From NCBI GenBank assembly GCA_964368625.1, contig CAYJBH010000010.1:11963-75962 (forward strand): 64,000 nucleotides of DNA. Reading direction: 5' to 3'. A program made the position numbers and the translations under genes. Origin of the DNA: CAYJBH01 sp964368625 (GTDB lineage Bacteria > Bacillota > Clostridia > Oscillospirales > Ruminococcaceae). Below, in pieces: positions 33,989 to 43,447 of this stretch. Below the pieces are notes generated by a model, which was given only the letters and a program-made list of their open reading frames with translations, ran no database searches and was not told the DNA's origin. Each line of letters opens with the position of its first letter. Within the stretch, counting starts at the first letter, position 1.

Positions 33989-35338
33989 ATGATATTTACA
34001 CGGGATAAATCTTTTTATAAAAACCTCATCACCCTCGCAATCCCCATTTCATTACAGGGATTACTTACCTTTCTTGTTGGATTTGCTGATAATCTTATGG
34101 TAAGTTCGCTTGGCGATGAGGTTGTTTCGGGTGTTTATCTTGGAAATAAGATTATTTCGATATACCAGCTGTTAATAATGGGTATTGAAGGTTCGTTATT
34201 AATCCTCTCCTCTCAATACTGGGGCAAAAGGGATACCGCTTCTATAAAAAAAATTATATCTGTCGCACTAAAGGTAGCCATATTGATATCAATTCTTTTT
34301 ACATTGGCCTCCACACTTTTTCCCACAAAGATACTTTCTCTGTTTACCGAGGATGAAGATGTGGTTCTTTTCGCCTCACAATATCTTCAAATAATCGGAT
34401 TTTCATACATCTTTTATGCAATAACACACATCTTTATTTTTTCCATGAGAAGTATTGAGGTTGCAGGAATAGGGTTTGTTGTATCTTTTACCACTCTTAT
34501 AGTTGATATTGGACTTAACTACCTGCTTATATTCGGGATAAACGGCTTATTTCCTGCAATGGGAGTACGTGGTGCTGCAACGGCTACCTTGATTGCTCGT
34601 ATAGTTGAGTGTATAATAATGATATGGTATGTATTTCGAGTCGACAAGGTTTTGCATATTAAGGCAGCAGATTTGCTTTTACATGATAAGCGCATTGCAT
34701 TAGACTTTTTTAAATACGGCGCACCTATTATTGGCGGTAACCTGATTTGGGCGGTTAATGGTTTTGGTCAGAGCGCCATACTTGGAAGGTTTAACGCTGA
34801 GGTGCTAGCTGCTGTAAGCATTACCGACACCTTAAACAATCTCGCTTATGTGTGGATGACAGGATTATCAAGTGCGGTAAGCATCATTACTGCCAAAACT
34901 GTTGGATCGGGTAGGATAGATAAAATAAAGGAGTATTCACGAACAGTAGAGGTGATATTCCTTGCACTTGGTTTTATAACCGGTTTGATAATTTACCTTG
35001 TTAGAACCCCATTTGTGGGCCTCTACGGTGTAAGTGATGCCGCTGCCGCACAGGCGACACAGCTTATAGTTGTACTTGCTATAACCCTGATAGGCACCTG
35101 TTATCAGGCGGCCTGTCTCGCCGGTTTGGTTAAGGCAGGTGGAGACATTGCCTTTGTTTTTAAGAATGATATCATTTTTGTTTTTTTAGTAGTTTTGCCC
35201 GCAGGTTTTATATCCTGGAAGCTGGGTGCTCCGCCCTGGGTGGTATTTGCCTGCCTAAAGTGCGATCAAATACTAAAATGTTTTGTTGCTGTTATTAAGA
35301 TAAATAGCTTTAACTGGATAAAAAACCTAACACGGTGA
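33989..35338 (+). CDS. MATE family efflux transporter
   Basis: 449 aa with 12 predicted membrane helices in two similar halves, as in Na+ or H+-coupled multidrug exporters. The N-terminal ITLAIPISLQGLLTFLVGFADNLMVSSLG is the usual MATE start, with D in FADNLM at the conserved position. The substrate cannot be told. The gene lies after the terminator at 33891 and 12 nt before rmuC, so the two are probably one transcript. Confidence 0.9.
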   Translation: MIFTRDKSFYKNLITLAIPISLQGLLTFLVGFADNLMVSSLGDEVVSGVYLGNKIISIYQLLIMGIEGSLLILSSQYWGKRDTASIKKIISVALKVAILISILFTLASTLFPTKILSLFTEDEDVVLFASQYLQIIGFSYIFYAITHIFIFSMRSIEVAGIGFVVSFTTLIVDIGLNYLLIFGINGLFPAMGVRGAATATLIARIVECIIMIWYVFRVDKVLHIKAADLLLHDKRIALDFFKYGAPIIGGNLIWAVNGFGQSAILGRFNAEVLAAVSITDTLNNLAYVWMTGLSSAVSIITAKTVGSGRIDKIKEYSRTVEVIFLALGFITGLIIYLVRTPFVGLYGVSDAAAAQATQLIVVLAITLIGTCYQAACLAGLVKAGGDIAFVFKNDIIFVFLVVLPAGFISWKLGAPPWVVFACLKCDQILKCFVAVIKINSFNWIKNLTR

Positions 35339-35350
35339 GGAAGGATAACT

Positions 35351-36682
35351 ATGGATTATTTAATACTTGCGATGCTTGCTATTCTCTCGATAGTGGTTAT
35401 CGTTATCTTGTTAACCATGATGAAAACTCAAAAGCGCGAACGTGAACTCCTGCTTGCAATTATGGACGAACAATTTCGAAAATCCCGCCTAGAACAGGGT
35501 GAAACCCTTTCACAGGCGCTTCGTTCACATGCTGAGATTCAAAATTTAATGTCGGAACAACTATCTGCACGTCAGGCTGCTGTTTTGAAGGAGCTATCAA
35601 ACGGAATCGCCTCTCGACAGGAGATGCTTCACAGCAGTGTAGATGGTCAACAGAAGCGTCTTGCCGAAGCTTTTAACAGCTATACTATGCAGAGCAACAG
35701 GATGCTGGAAAATGTTCGTAATACAATGGAAACGAGCCTTCGCACTCTAACCGAAGAAAATGAAAAGAAGTTAGAGGAGATGCGGCAAACAGTAGACCAA
35801 AAGCTACAAAAAACACTAAACGAACGACTTAACCAATCATTTTCACTTGTTAGTGAAAGATTGGAGCAGGTTTATAAAGGACTTGGAGAGATGCAATCCC
35901 TTGCAGTTGGTGTGGGAGATTTAAAAAAAGTGCTTTCTGGCGTAAAAACAAGGGGGATTCTTGGTGAAACTCAACTAGCTGCTATTTTAGAAGAGATGTT
36001 GACCAGTGAGCAATATTATGTTAATCATTCTCCTCGCCCCAGAAGCACCGAAAGAGTGGAGTTCTGCATCAAACTTCCCGGAGACGATAACGGAAACGTT
36101 CTTCTTCCTATAGATGCTAAGTTTCCTTCTGATCGATACCTGCAGCTAACCGACGCATATGATCAGGCTGATAATGCAGCAATAAGCGCCGCAAGAAAGG
36201 CTCTTGAGCAAGCGATTGTGGGATTTGCTCGAGATATTAAAAATAAATACATAGAACCACCTTTTACTACTGACTTTGCAGTAATGTTTTTACCCACTGA
36301 AGGACTTTTTGCCGAGGTTGTAAGGCATGGTATTTCACAGCGTATTCAACAGGAATACAGGGTTATACCGGCAGGACCAACTACAATGGCGGCTCTGTTA
36401 TCCAGTCTACAAATGGGCTTTAAAACATTACAGATACAAAAGCGTTCCTCCGAGGTTTGGCAGGTACTATCCTCGGTAAAGTCTGAGTTTGATACATTTG
36501 GCAAAGCTCTTGAACAGACCCAAAATCGTTTACGACTAGCACAGGAAGATTTAGAAATCCTTGTAGGCGTAAGAACTAGACAAATTCAGCGCAAACTAAA
36601 AAACGTTGAAAGCCTGCCAAGCTCAGAGGATATCAACTTAATTCAACAGGGCAGAGTAGATGATGATAACGATTATTTTTAG
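35351..36682 (+). CDS. rmuC: RmuC family protein
   Basis: RmuC limits recombination at inverted repeats in E. coli and carries a nuclease-like fold. This protein has an N-terminal membrane helix (about 3-22), a long coiled coil (about 30-190, rich in Q, E and L heptads) and the conserved C-terminal domain: GILGETQLAAILEEML at about 203, PIDAKFPSDRYLQL at about 259, DFAVMFLPTEGLFAEV at about 311 and AGPTTMAALLSSLQMGF at about 343. Length 443 aa is normal. GTGAGGAAGG precedes its start. Confidence 0.93.
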   Translation: MDYLILAMLAILSIVVIVILLTMMKTQKRERELLLAIMDEQFRKSRLEQGETLSQALRSHAEIQNLMSEQLSARQAAVLKELSNGIASRQEMLHSSVDGQQKRLAEAFNSYTMQSNRMLENVRNTMETSLRTLTEENEKKLEEMRQTVDQKLQKTLNERLNQSFSLVSERLEQVYKGLGEMQSLAVGVGDLKKVLSGVKTRGILGETQLAAILEEMLTSEQYYVNHSPRPRSTERVEFCIKLPGDDNGNVLLPIDAKFPSDRYLQLTDAYDQADNAAISAARKALEQAIVGFARDIKNKYIEPPFTTDFAVMFLPTEGLFAEVVRHGISQRIQQEYRVIPAGPTTMAALLSSLQMGFKTLQIQKRSSEVWQVLSSVKSEFDTFGKALEQTQNRLRLAQEDLEILVGVRTRQIQRKLKNVESLPSSEDINLIQQGRVDDDNDYF

Positions 36683-36715
36683 TCATTTTATCAATCAAAT
36701 TACATATATATTAAC

Positions 36716-36744
36716 TTGCCATTGATGTAACTTTGTGATATAAT
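36716..36744 (+). promoter_or_regulatory. Predicted sigma-A promoter of the GGDEF/EAL gene
   Basis: TTGCCA (36716-36721), 17-nt spacer, consensus TATAAT (36739-36744), 33 nt before the TTG start codon. Confidence 0.7.
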
Positions 36745-36777
36745 TATATTGTAATATAAGGTATCTATGGTGCTCTA

Positions 36778-38997
36778 TTGTTTAAATCATTAATAAAGAA
36801 AAGACGGTTCGTTAACCTATTTGGTGGAGTGATAATATTAGTTATTTCTCTATTACTGTTATTGTTTTTATTGTTGTATTCTAACAGTGAAATGGAGCGA
36901 ACTGCTTTAAGAGAACTTGAAGAATCTGCCGACGATAAACAGACAGAGCTTAACTCAACTTTTACTACAATTCAAAACAACATGTTAAGTATGGCAATTG
37001 CGCTCACTTCCGCTAACGTGGATGTGGATGGAGTTGCTGTTTTTTTATCGGAACAAAATTACCTTTTCAAGTTTAATAGCTTATATTATGTTGATACCGA
37101 AGGTGACGGCGTCTCCTACAACGGTGAGATTGTAAATATGAGGGAAGACATTATTGGGATTGAGTCCACCTTTGGCATAGTTAATATATCATATCCCTAT
37201 GTAAATGAAGCTATTGGGTCAGAGGTTTTAAAACTAATAACCCCTGTAATACGGCATGGTGGTATCGCAGGTTATGTTATAGCTGAATATTCACTATCTG
37301 ATATAGCTCAAAGCCTATCAAACGAGGTATCTCAGTATGGTTATGCTCTTTTCACCAATAGCGAGGGTATAGATTTTTTCTCCACCGATGTGGAGTTTAT
37401 CCCACTTGAAGATTTGGCTGGTGCAACCTTTGAAAATGGTTCTAAGTCTATTGATGAAGTTCTAATGCACCTAAGCGAAGGAACAGAAGGGCACCTATCT
37501 TTTACGCTTAACTCTATACCTATTGTATCGGTTTATAAACCCTTAAACATCAATGGTTGGAATCTTGTATTAGCTGTTAACCGAGAGGATTATATTAGTA
37601 ATATTAGGATCCTTTCTACCGTTCTTACCGTTTTTGTGTTAAGTGTTTTTGCCGCTCTTTCTTTTTCGGCTTTACTTTTTTATAACGCTAAAAAAACTGT
37701 TGAGCGGGTTGCGTATTACGACGACCTTACCGGTCTACCTAACCTTGCAAAGTTTAAGAAAGACGTGCTCGCTACAATAACAGCAAACCCTGAAAAGAGC
37801 TTTACCGTTGTTAAAATGGATATACAAAATTTTAAGGCTATAAACGAGTTATATGATTTTGAAGTTGGCGATCGAACGCTACGTACAATTGCCATAGCAT
37901 CAAAGGTAGCAAAGACAAAGGAAAAAACATTTATAATGGCAAGAACCGGCGCCGATGAGTTTATGATGTTTGCCGGAAACAACTTTTTAGATCTTTTGCC
38001 TGATTATTTACCGGTGGTAATAAAAAGGTATAAGGAATTAGTTCCCGAACTTTCAAATCATCATCTGGTACTAAAATATGGGCGATATGTTATCGAAAAG
38101 AGCGAGAAAGATATAAACAACATTGTTTCTAAGGTTGGCATGGCACATAGCAGCGCTAAAGACATAAAAGGAGTAATGGTATGGGATTATGATGATGACT
38201 ATAAAAACAACATAATCAAGCGTACCGAGATAACAAATAAAATGGAGGCAGCACTTATAGAAGGAGAGTTTGTTGCATATCTACAGCCCAAGGTTAGCAC
38301 AAAGAACAATAATACTGTAGCTGCTGAAGCGCTTGTTAGATGGGTTGAAGCTGATGGTAAAATGATATATCCCGGCGATTTCATTCCGGTTTTTGAGGGC
38401 AACGGCTTCATAACAAGTCTTGATAAACATATACTTAAGTGTGTTTGTGAAACTTTAAGTTCATGGAAGGATAGAGGCTTTGACTGTATACCTATATCGG
38501 TAAATTTCTCACGACTTCATTTTAACGACCCAGAGTTTTTAGATGAAATAATACAGATTGTTGACGGCTATAATATCGAAAGAAAATTCATTGAAGTTGA
38601 GCTAACCGAAACCATGATTTTTGATAATGAAGAAGCCATGAAAAAACTCATACTACAGCTATCAACCGCCGGGTTTAGCACCTCTATCGACGATTTTGGC
38701 TCAGGGTATTCTTCACTTGGTATGCTTAAAAGCATAAAGGCAAACACAATTAAGTTAGATAGAAGCTTCTTAATAAACAGTGATGATAATCTGCATGGAG
38801 ATACAGTTATTGACTCGGTAGTTAAACTTGCACATAGCATCGGGATGGAGGTTGTAGCAGAGGGGGTTGAAACTGCCGAACAGGCAGAGTTTTTAAAACG
38901 CATAAACTGCGACCTTATACAGGGATACTTCTATGAAAAGCCAATCACTGTAGCCAAATTTGAAGAACAATATCTACAAAAAAAACTTTATTCTTAA
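36778..38997 (+). CDS. Membrane GGDEF/EAL protein, probable c-di-GMP phosphodiesterase
   Basis: The start is a TTG at 36778, the only start that keeps the first membrane helix; its ribosome binding site (GGTG) is weak. Layout: membrane helix (about 13-34), dCACHE-like sensory ectodomain (about 35-275), second helix (about 280-302), GGDEF domain (about 315-470), EAL domain (about 485-735). The GGDEF motif is GADEF, so cyclase activity is doubtful. The EAL domain keeps EALVRW, NFSRLHF, ELTET, DDFGSGYSS, KLDRSF, EGVET and QGYFYEKP, all the usual catalytic and metal-binding positions. Expected role: a signal-controlled c-di-GMP phosphodiesterase. Confidence 0.92.
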   Translation: MFKSLIKKRRFVNLFGGVIILVISLLLLLFLLLYSNSEMERTALRELEESADDKQTELNSTFTTIQNNMLSMAIALTSANVDVDGVAVFLSEQNYLFKFNSLYYVDTEGDGVSYNGEIVNMREDIIGIESTFGIVNISYPYVNEAIGSEVLKLITPVIRHGGIAGYVIAEYSLSDIAQSLSNEVSQYGYALFTNSEGIDFFSTDVEFIPLEDLAGATFENGSKSIDEVLMHLSEGTEGHLSFTLNSIPIVSVYKPLNINGWNLVLAVNREDYISNIRILSTVLTVFVLSVFAALSFSALLFYNAKKTVERVAYYDDLTGLPNLAKFKKDVLATITANPEKSFTVVKMDIQNFKAINELYDFEVGDRTLRTIAIASKVAKTKEKTFIMARTGADEFMMFAGNNFLDLLPDYLPVVIKRYKELVPELSNHHLVLKYGRYVIEKSEKDINNIVSKVGMAHSSAKDIKGVMVWDYDDDYKNNIIKRTEITNKMEAALIEGEFVAYLQPKVSTKNNNTVAAEALVRWVEADGKMIYPGDFIPVFEGNGFITSLDKHILKCVCETLSSWKDRGFDCIPISVNFSRLHFNDPEFLDEIIQIVDGYNIERKFIEVELTETMIFDNEEAMKKLILQLSTAGFSTSIDDFGSGYSSLGMLKSIKANTIKLDRSFLINSDDNLHGDTVIDSVVKLAHSIGMEVVAEGVETAEQAEFLKRINCDLIQGYFYEKPITVAKFEEQYLQKKLYS

Positions 38998-39019
38998 CAC
39001 AAAAATGAGGTATTGATTT

Positions 39020-39103
39020 ATGTCAACACCCCTAAAAACACATAGTAAGCTTTTATCTTCATCGATTTTATTTTTGATGCAAATTTACGCAATAATTAAC
39101 TGA
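39020..39103 (+). CDS. Possible 27-residue hydrophobic peptide
   Basis: ATG at 39020 has GAGG 9 nt upstream. The reading frame gives MSTPLKTHSKLL followed by SSSILFLMQIYAIIN and a stop, 18 nt before the terminator at 39121. The second half is hydrophobic and could insert in a membrane. It sits 22 nt after the GGDEF/EAL stop on the same strand. Short length makes chance likely. Confidence 0.25.
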   Translation: MSTPLKTHSKLLSSSILFLMQIYAIIN

Positions 39104-39120
39104 AAAAACAATATAATAGC

Positions 39121-39162
39121 TACTGCGAAGCTAAAGATCATTTTAGCCTCGCAGTATTTTTT
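39121..39162 (+). terminator. Intrinsic terminator after the GGDEF/EAL gene
   Basis: An 8+6-bp stem with one mismatch (39121-39135 with 39142-39156) and 6-nt loop, followed by TTTTTT (GCAGTATTTTTTCC). Confidence 0.8.
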
Positions 39163-39484
39163 CCATTTTTAAGTTCATCAACCAATTTATCTAGATACAG
39201 GATTCTTTCATTAAAAGCTCTTGTATTACCCCAACTTTTACTCAACATACTGAACCGATAAACAAGCTAATACTTGAGTTTATGAACAGTGCTTTTACAA
39301 CAACACTCCATATCTGTATCGCTGCATTTTTTTAGTTAAAGTTCTTTTTTTGTACCAACAGTTGATTTTTCCACTAATGCAGTTCTGCCTTATCGCTTGG
39401 CACTTATACGACTTATCAGTCTTGATCAAATTCCATATTAAATATATTATGCCCTGCCATTAGATGCCAACTTCTAACCAATGA
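39163..39484. other. Gene-poor stretch between convergent genes
   Basis: About 320 nt with no supported gene. A minus-strand frame of 36 codons (39248 to 39138, containing FNERILYLDKLVDELKNGK) has no ribosome binding site and runs into the terminator stem; it may be a relic of a lost gene. No repeat or hairpin of note was seen in the rest. Confidence 0.4.
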
Positions 39485-40528
39485 TTATTTTACTCCAAAT
39501 TCAAACACTGTAATATGGTGATAAGGGTTTTCGGGTGAAATTGTTACATCCGGAAAACCCTCCATGTCGGGACCTCCTGGGAAAAAACCGGTTTCTAGGC
39601 ATAGCCCTCCATTCTTCTGGTAAATTGCACCTTCCTTGCCTTTTTCTCCATCAAGCTTATTGCCTGTATATAGCTGCATGCCAGGCTTAGTTGTTACCAC
39701 CTTTAGTGTTCTCCCGCTTTTAGGACTATAAAGCTCGGCCGCTACATCAAAGTCGTTTTGCTTCTTAAGGATAAAGTTGTTATCATATCCACCAAATTCT
39801 TTAACCTGAGGATGATCGGACTCAATATCCTGTCCCACAGGCTTTGTTTGTCTAAAATCAAATGGGCTATTAACAACCGAGATAATGTTTCCTGTAGGCA
39901 CACATTCACTATCATTCTCTGTTACCCTGTCTGCATTTATCATTAGCTCATGGCTAAGTACATCTCCAACGCCATGTCCGTTTAGATTAAAGTAGCTATG
40001 GTTTGTAAAGTTTAATATACTCTTAGCATCACAAACAGCCTTATAATCTAGTATTAATTTATCATCCTCGGTAAGCATATAGGTTAAAGTTATATCAAGA
40101 TTACCGGGATATCCTCCCTCACCGTCCGGGCTGCGGCGTGTAAGGGTAAGCTTTTCGTTCTCTGCTTCTACATTAAAGATTTTCTGACTATAACCTGCAA
40201 AGCCTCCATGTAGAGTATTGTTTCCATCGTTCTTCTCAAGATTATATTGTTTTTTATCTAGATGAAATGTAGCCCTTCTAATTCTGTTGGCATACCGTCC
40301 CACGAATGCACCAAAAAACGCGGTCCCATTTTTATATTCCGGTAACGAATCATATCCAAGAACTATATCACTAAATGTTCCATCGCTAGCTACAGTACGA
40401 AGTGAAACAATTGTGGCACCGTATGGTATAACGGTAACACTTGTACCTTTATCGTTTTGAAGTGTATATGAGTTCATAATATCGCCATTATCAAGTATCG
40501 CAAAAAATTCGGTAGAAAAAGCTTTCAT
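39485..40528 (-). CDS. galM: Aldose 1-epimerase (mutarotase)
   Basis: GalM interconverts alpha and beta anomers of galactose or glucose in the cytoplasm. The 347-aa protein has the catalytic histidines in NNTLHGG (about 97-103) and FTNHSYFNL (about 175-183), and the catalytic Glu near the C-terminus in CLETGFFPGGPDME (about 306-319). An AAGGATGG site precedes the ATG at 40528. It is 33 nt after the LacZ-like gene, suggesting a shared sugar-related role, and both follow the serine genes on the same strand. Confidence 0.92.
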   Translation of the reverse strand: MKAFSTEFFAILDNGDIMNSYTLQNDKGTSVTVIPYGATIVSLRTVASDGTFSDIVLGYDSLPEYKNGTAFFGAFVGRYANRIRRATFHLDKKQYNLEKNDGNNTLHGGFAGYSQKIFNVEAENEKLTLTRRSPDGEGGYPGNLDITLTYMLTEDDKLILDYKAVCDAKSILNFTNHSYFNLNGHGVGDVLSHELMINADRVTENDSECVPTGNIISVVNSPFDFRQTKPVGQDIESDHPQVKEFGGYDNNFILKKQNDFDVAAELYSPKSGRTLKVVTTKPGMQLYTGNKLDGEKGKEGAIYQKNGGLCLETGFFPGGPDMEGFPDVTISPENPYHHITVFEFGVK

Positions 40529-40561
40529 TGTTTATTACCATCCTTTCAGTATGTTATAAAA

Positions 40562-43435
40562 TTAACTTCTCGAGATTTGAAATATTAGCTCCATTTCATA
40601 GCTTATATTTGTTTCTGGTTTTGATGCGTAATCTTTACGTAGCACGTCACCAATTCCGGAATTTGCCGCATCGATATTAACCGTCATTCGGTTACTCATC
40701 AACAGTGAATCTAAGTCTGTTGCTGCTGCAAGGTGTTCCTTTCGATATGGATGAACAGATACATCAGGAAAGTTATTTTGTGCTCTAATTAGCATGACCT
40801 TATTATCGTTTTTAACATTACCGTATATCATCAGCCATTCAACACCTGTACGGTTACCATTTTCTTTAGGCATAAGATAATGATGGCACAGCTCCTCAAT
40901 TCCACCTTGCAAAAGCACCGGTAACGCTGCCATCCTTCGATTTTTGTAGTTCTCGTTAGGTCCAAGACTAAAGCATGCTAGTTCGTGGAGTTCCGCCACT
41001 GCCTCAAAGGTGAGCCCAAACCTGTTAGCTGGTTGCGATGATTTTATACTGTATGCAACAACAAGATCACCTTTGCTGTTGCATCTGTAACAGATAACAA
41101 GCGACTTTATTCCGTCTGTTATAAACTCGGCGGTTAGCGAAGTTGGTTCGGCGGTTAGCCTTTTTAATCTTATACCATTTTCGGCCTCCTGCCAAAAACC
41201 AATCTTAAACAGTCTTTTAACCGAATTGAAAAGACTTCGGTCATTTGCTTCTTGTTTTTTACACACTCGAGAAATCTGAGGCCTTAACGGTTGGCTTAGA
41301 AACTCAAAATCCTCACGCATCATTGAAGTTAAAAAACCTGTTTGCTTGTCTATTGAATAGCTACAGCCGCAATGATAAAAGCTAAAAACATTCTCCTCAT
41401 CATAAAGTTCTACAAACTCATTAATAGCAGCTTCAGTTCGATTTTTTATCCTTGCATAGCTACTGCAAATGCTTCTTTCAGAGTCTGACCATACGGGTGG
41501 CTTTGCATCATAGAGATTAACAACAAGATCTATCGCCTTATCGGTAGAGATGGCAGGATAAGGAAGAGTTATCTGTACCGAAGCTCCAATATCTACTTGT
41601 GGAATTTCAACCTGTCCGCTTTCACGTGTAAGACCGTCTAGCCTAATTTCCCAAACAACATAATATTTATCAAGAGATATAAATTGATGATTATTCTTTA
41701 CGGTTAATATCGACTCATTTAGTTCCATTAATACAGGTGAAAAACATTGCTTCACCTCAAATGCTGTTGGATTAGGTGTTCTATCCGGCTGAAGTATCCC
41801 ATCAGCTATCGATATTTGATAGTTCTCTCCGTCCCAAGCAGAGGTTATAATAAAGTTAGAAATAAATCCGCCTACCAGAAAATCGTTATTGTTAATACAT
41901 TTTATATAATCACCAAGATAACCTAATCCATTTCCTTCAGCATCAATAAAATCATAAAAGATTGTTGGGGATAAGGTTCGTTTAACTGCTGATTTTTCTA
42001 TTAACCTTATACTTCGTTCATAAGACACCTCAATGTCTAACCCTACTATTGATCGTGTTTCATCCAGCTCTTTTAACATACCCACTATATCAGAATCGGT
42101 GTCATCGTTAACACCCCATAGAACTATTGATGGATGGTTTTTTAATCTTGCTACCATAGAATTAACTCTATCCCGAACAAAGGCGGTTATGTTTTGATTT
42201 TTTTTAAGTCCATTTGTATCAATAGCCGGATAAGAAATTACAAACAGACCCATTTCATCGCAGATATCATAAAGCCTGTTAGATGCCGGATATCTAAGGC
42301 TAATTGCATTAAAGTTACATCGCTTTATTAGCTGTAGGTCTTTACGTAGCTGTTCGTATGTAAGTGTTCTTGCTGTATCAGCGTCCCACTCTTCATATAC
42401 CGTTCCAAAAAATTTAACGCTTTTTCCGTTTAACTTTACTCCGCCCGATAACCCATCAACAAAGAGCTCTCTAAATCCAACCTGGACCGCACGTAGGTCT
42501 AGTGTGTTTCCAAGGTTATCCTGCAAAAACAACACTAATCGATATAGGCACGGATTTTCCCCGCTCCAAAGGCTAGGAGCTTCTACATTGATCAGTAGCG
42601 ATAGTGGTAACGATGTCTTTGATGGAGAAACATTAAAAACTGTTTCCTGATCCTTTGCAACAATTGTGCCGTTTTCATTGTAAAGGATGCCCCATAGCTC
42701 TATGTTTTCATGCTTAGCTTTTATACTTAACGAGGCATCAACATAAAGACTTCCCAAGGTGTAGTCGCTCGATAGAACTGTTTTAACCTTAAGATCGGAT
42801 ACTCCAAAAATCGGCTCACCACATAGCCAAACATCCCTAAAAATCCCAGATAAGCGAAACCTGTCGGTATCCTCAAAGCAGCTGCCATGGCTATATTTAA
42901 AAACTATTATTGTAAGATGATTTTCACCCAGTGCTATAAATTCTGCAAGAGAAAATCTATGCCCATCGTATGCTGATTGGCAAAAACCTATATAGCATCC
43001 GTTCAAATATACTTCTGCTGCAGAACCAACTCCATCAAGCTGAAGGAAAAGTTCGCGCTCCAACATCTCGGTTGTTACATTAAATGTTCGGTGATATGCA
43101 CCAACCGAGTTAATTTCATCCGGAGGAGTAACCCCTGCCCTGTACGGGTCATAGCGATCCTTTATCCAGTCTTTGTCTACTTCTTTCGTCTGCCAATCTG
43201 ATGGAACAGTTATTTTTTTAGCTCCTCGATAGTCCTTAATCAGCTCGATACCTTCAGGTAATCTTTCTATTGATTCGAATAGTAAGAAGTCCCATTCCCC
43301 ATTTAGTGTAGTAAAATGTGGACTCACTTTATTATCACGAGCTTCTCCAATCGAATCAAAGCCAAACCCGACCCCCGTAACCGGAAGCCCAGCTTGACTT
43401 ACAAATTCGATATCTTTAAAGGCCGGATATGGCAT
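40562..43435 (-). CDS. LacZ-like glycoside hydrolase family 2 protein, probable pseudoenzyme
   Basis: 957 aa, collinear with long LacZ: jelly-roll sugar-binding domain (about 40-205, with GVGSAAEVYLNG and DRFRLSGIFRDVW), two immunoglobulin-like domains, a TIM barrel (about 335-545) and the LacZ C-terminal domain (LGPNENYKNRRMA at 824, MPKENGNRTGVEW at 855). In my by-eye alignment the acid/base Glu (GNES in LacZ) is Asp445 in WGVNDD, and the nucleophile Glu (CEYAH) is Asp495 in FYDFID. The SHYP and ETHG histidines are also gone (LRYP, DTNG). It may bind but not cleave sugars. Its GAGGAA site touches the serA stop (12-nt gap), and galM follows. Confidence 0.85.
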   Translation of the reverse strand: MPYPAFKDIEFVSQAGLPVTGVGFGFDSIGEARDNKVSPHFTTLNGEWDFLLFESIERLPEGIELIKDYRGAKKITVPSDWQTKEVDKDWIKDRYDPYRAGVTPPDEINSVGAYHRTFNVTTEMLERELFLQLDGVGSAAEVYLNGCYIGFCQSAYDGHRFSLAEFIALGENHLTIIVFKYSHGSCFEDTDRFRLSGIFRDVWLCGEPIFGVSDLKVKTVLSSDYTLGSLYVDASLSIKAKHENIELWGILYNENGTIVAKDQETVFNVSPSKTSLPLSLLINVEAPSLWSGENPCLYRLVLFLQDNLGNTLDLRAVQVGFRELFVDGLSGGVKLNGKSVKFFGTVYEEWDADTARTLTYEQLRKDLQLIKRCNFNAISLRYPASNRLYDICDEMGLFVISYPAIDTNGLKKNQNITAFVRDRVNSMVARLKNHPSIVLWGVNDDTDSDIVGMLKELDETRSIVGLDIEVSYERSIRLIEKSAVKRTLSPTIFYDFIDAEGNGLGYLGDYIKCINNNDFLVGGFISNFIITSAWDGENYQISIADGILQPDRTPNPTAFEVKQCFSPVLMELNESILTVKNNHQFISLDKYYVVWEIRLDGLTRESGQVEIPQVDIGASVQITLPYPAISTDKAIDLVVNLYDAKPPVWSDSERSICSSYARIKNRTEAAINEFVELYDEENVFSFYHCGCSYSIDKQTGFLTSMMREDFEFLSQPLRPQISRVCKKQEANDRSLFNSVKRLFKIGFWQEAENGIRLKRLTAEPTSLTAEFITDGIKSLVICYRCNSKGDLVVAYSIKSSQPANRFGLTFEAVAELHELACFSLGPNENYKNRRMAALPVLLQGGIEELCHHYLMPKENGNRTGVEWLMIYGNVKNDNKVMLIRAQNNFPDVSVHPYRKEHLAAATDLDSLLMSNRMTVNIDAANSGIGDVLRKDYASKPETNISYEMELIFQISRS

Positions 43436-43447
43436 TAGTGTTCCTCG

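Noticed and set aside
39138..39248. Minus-strand 36-codon frame with FNERILYLDKLVDELKNGK
   Set aside because: No ribosome binding site and it ends inside a terminator stem; kept only as a possible relic in the region note.
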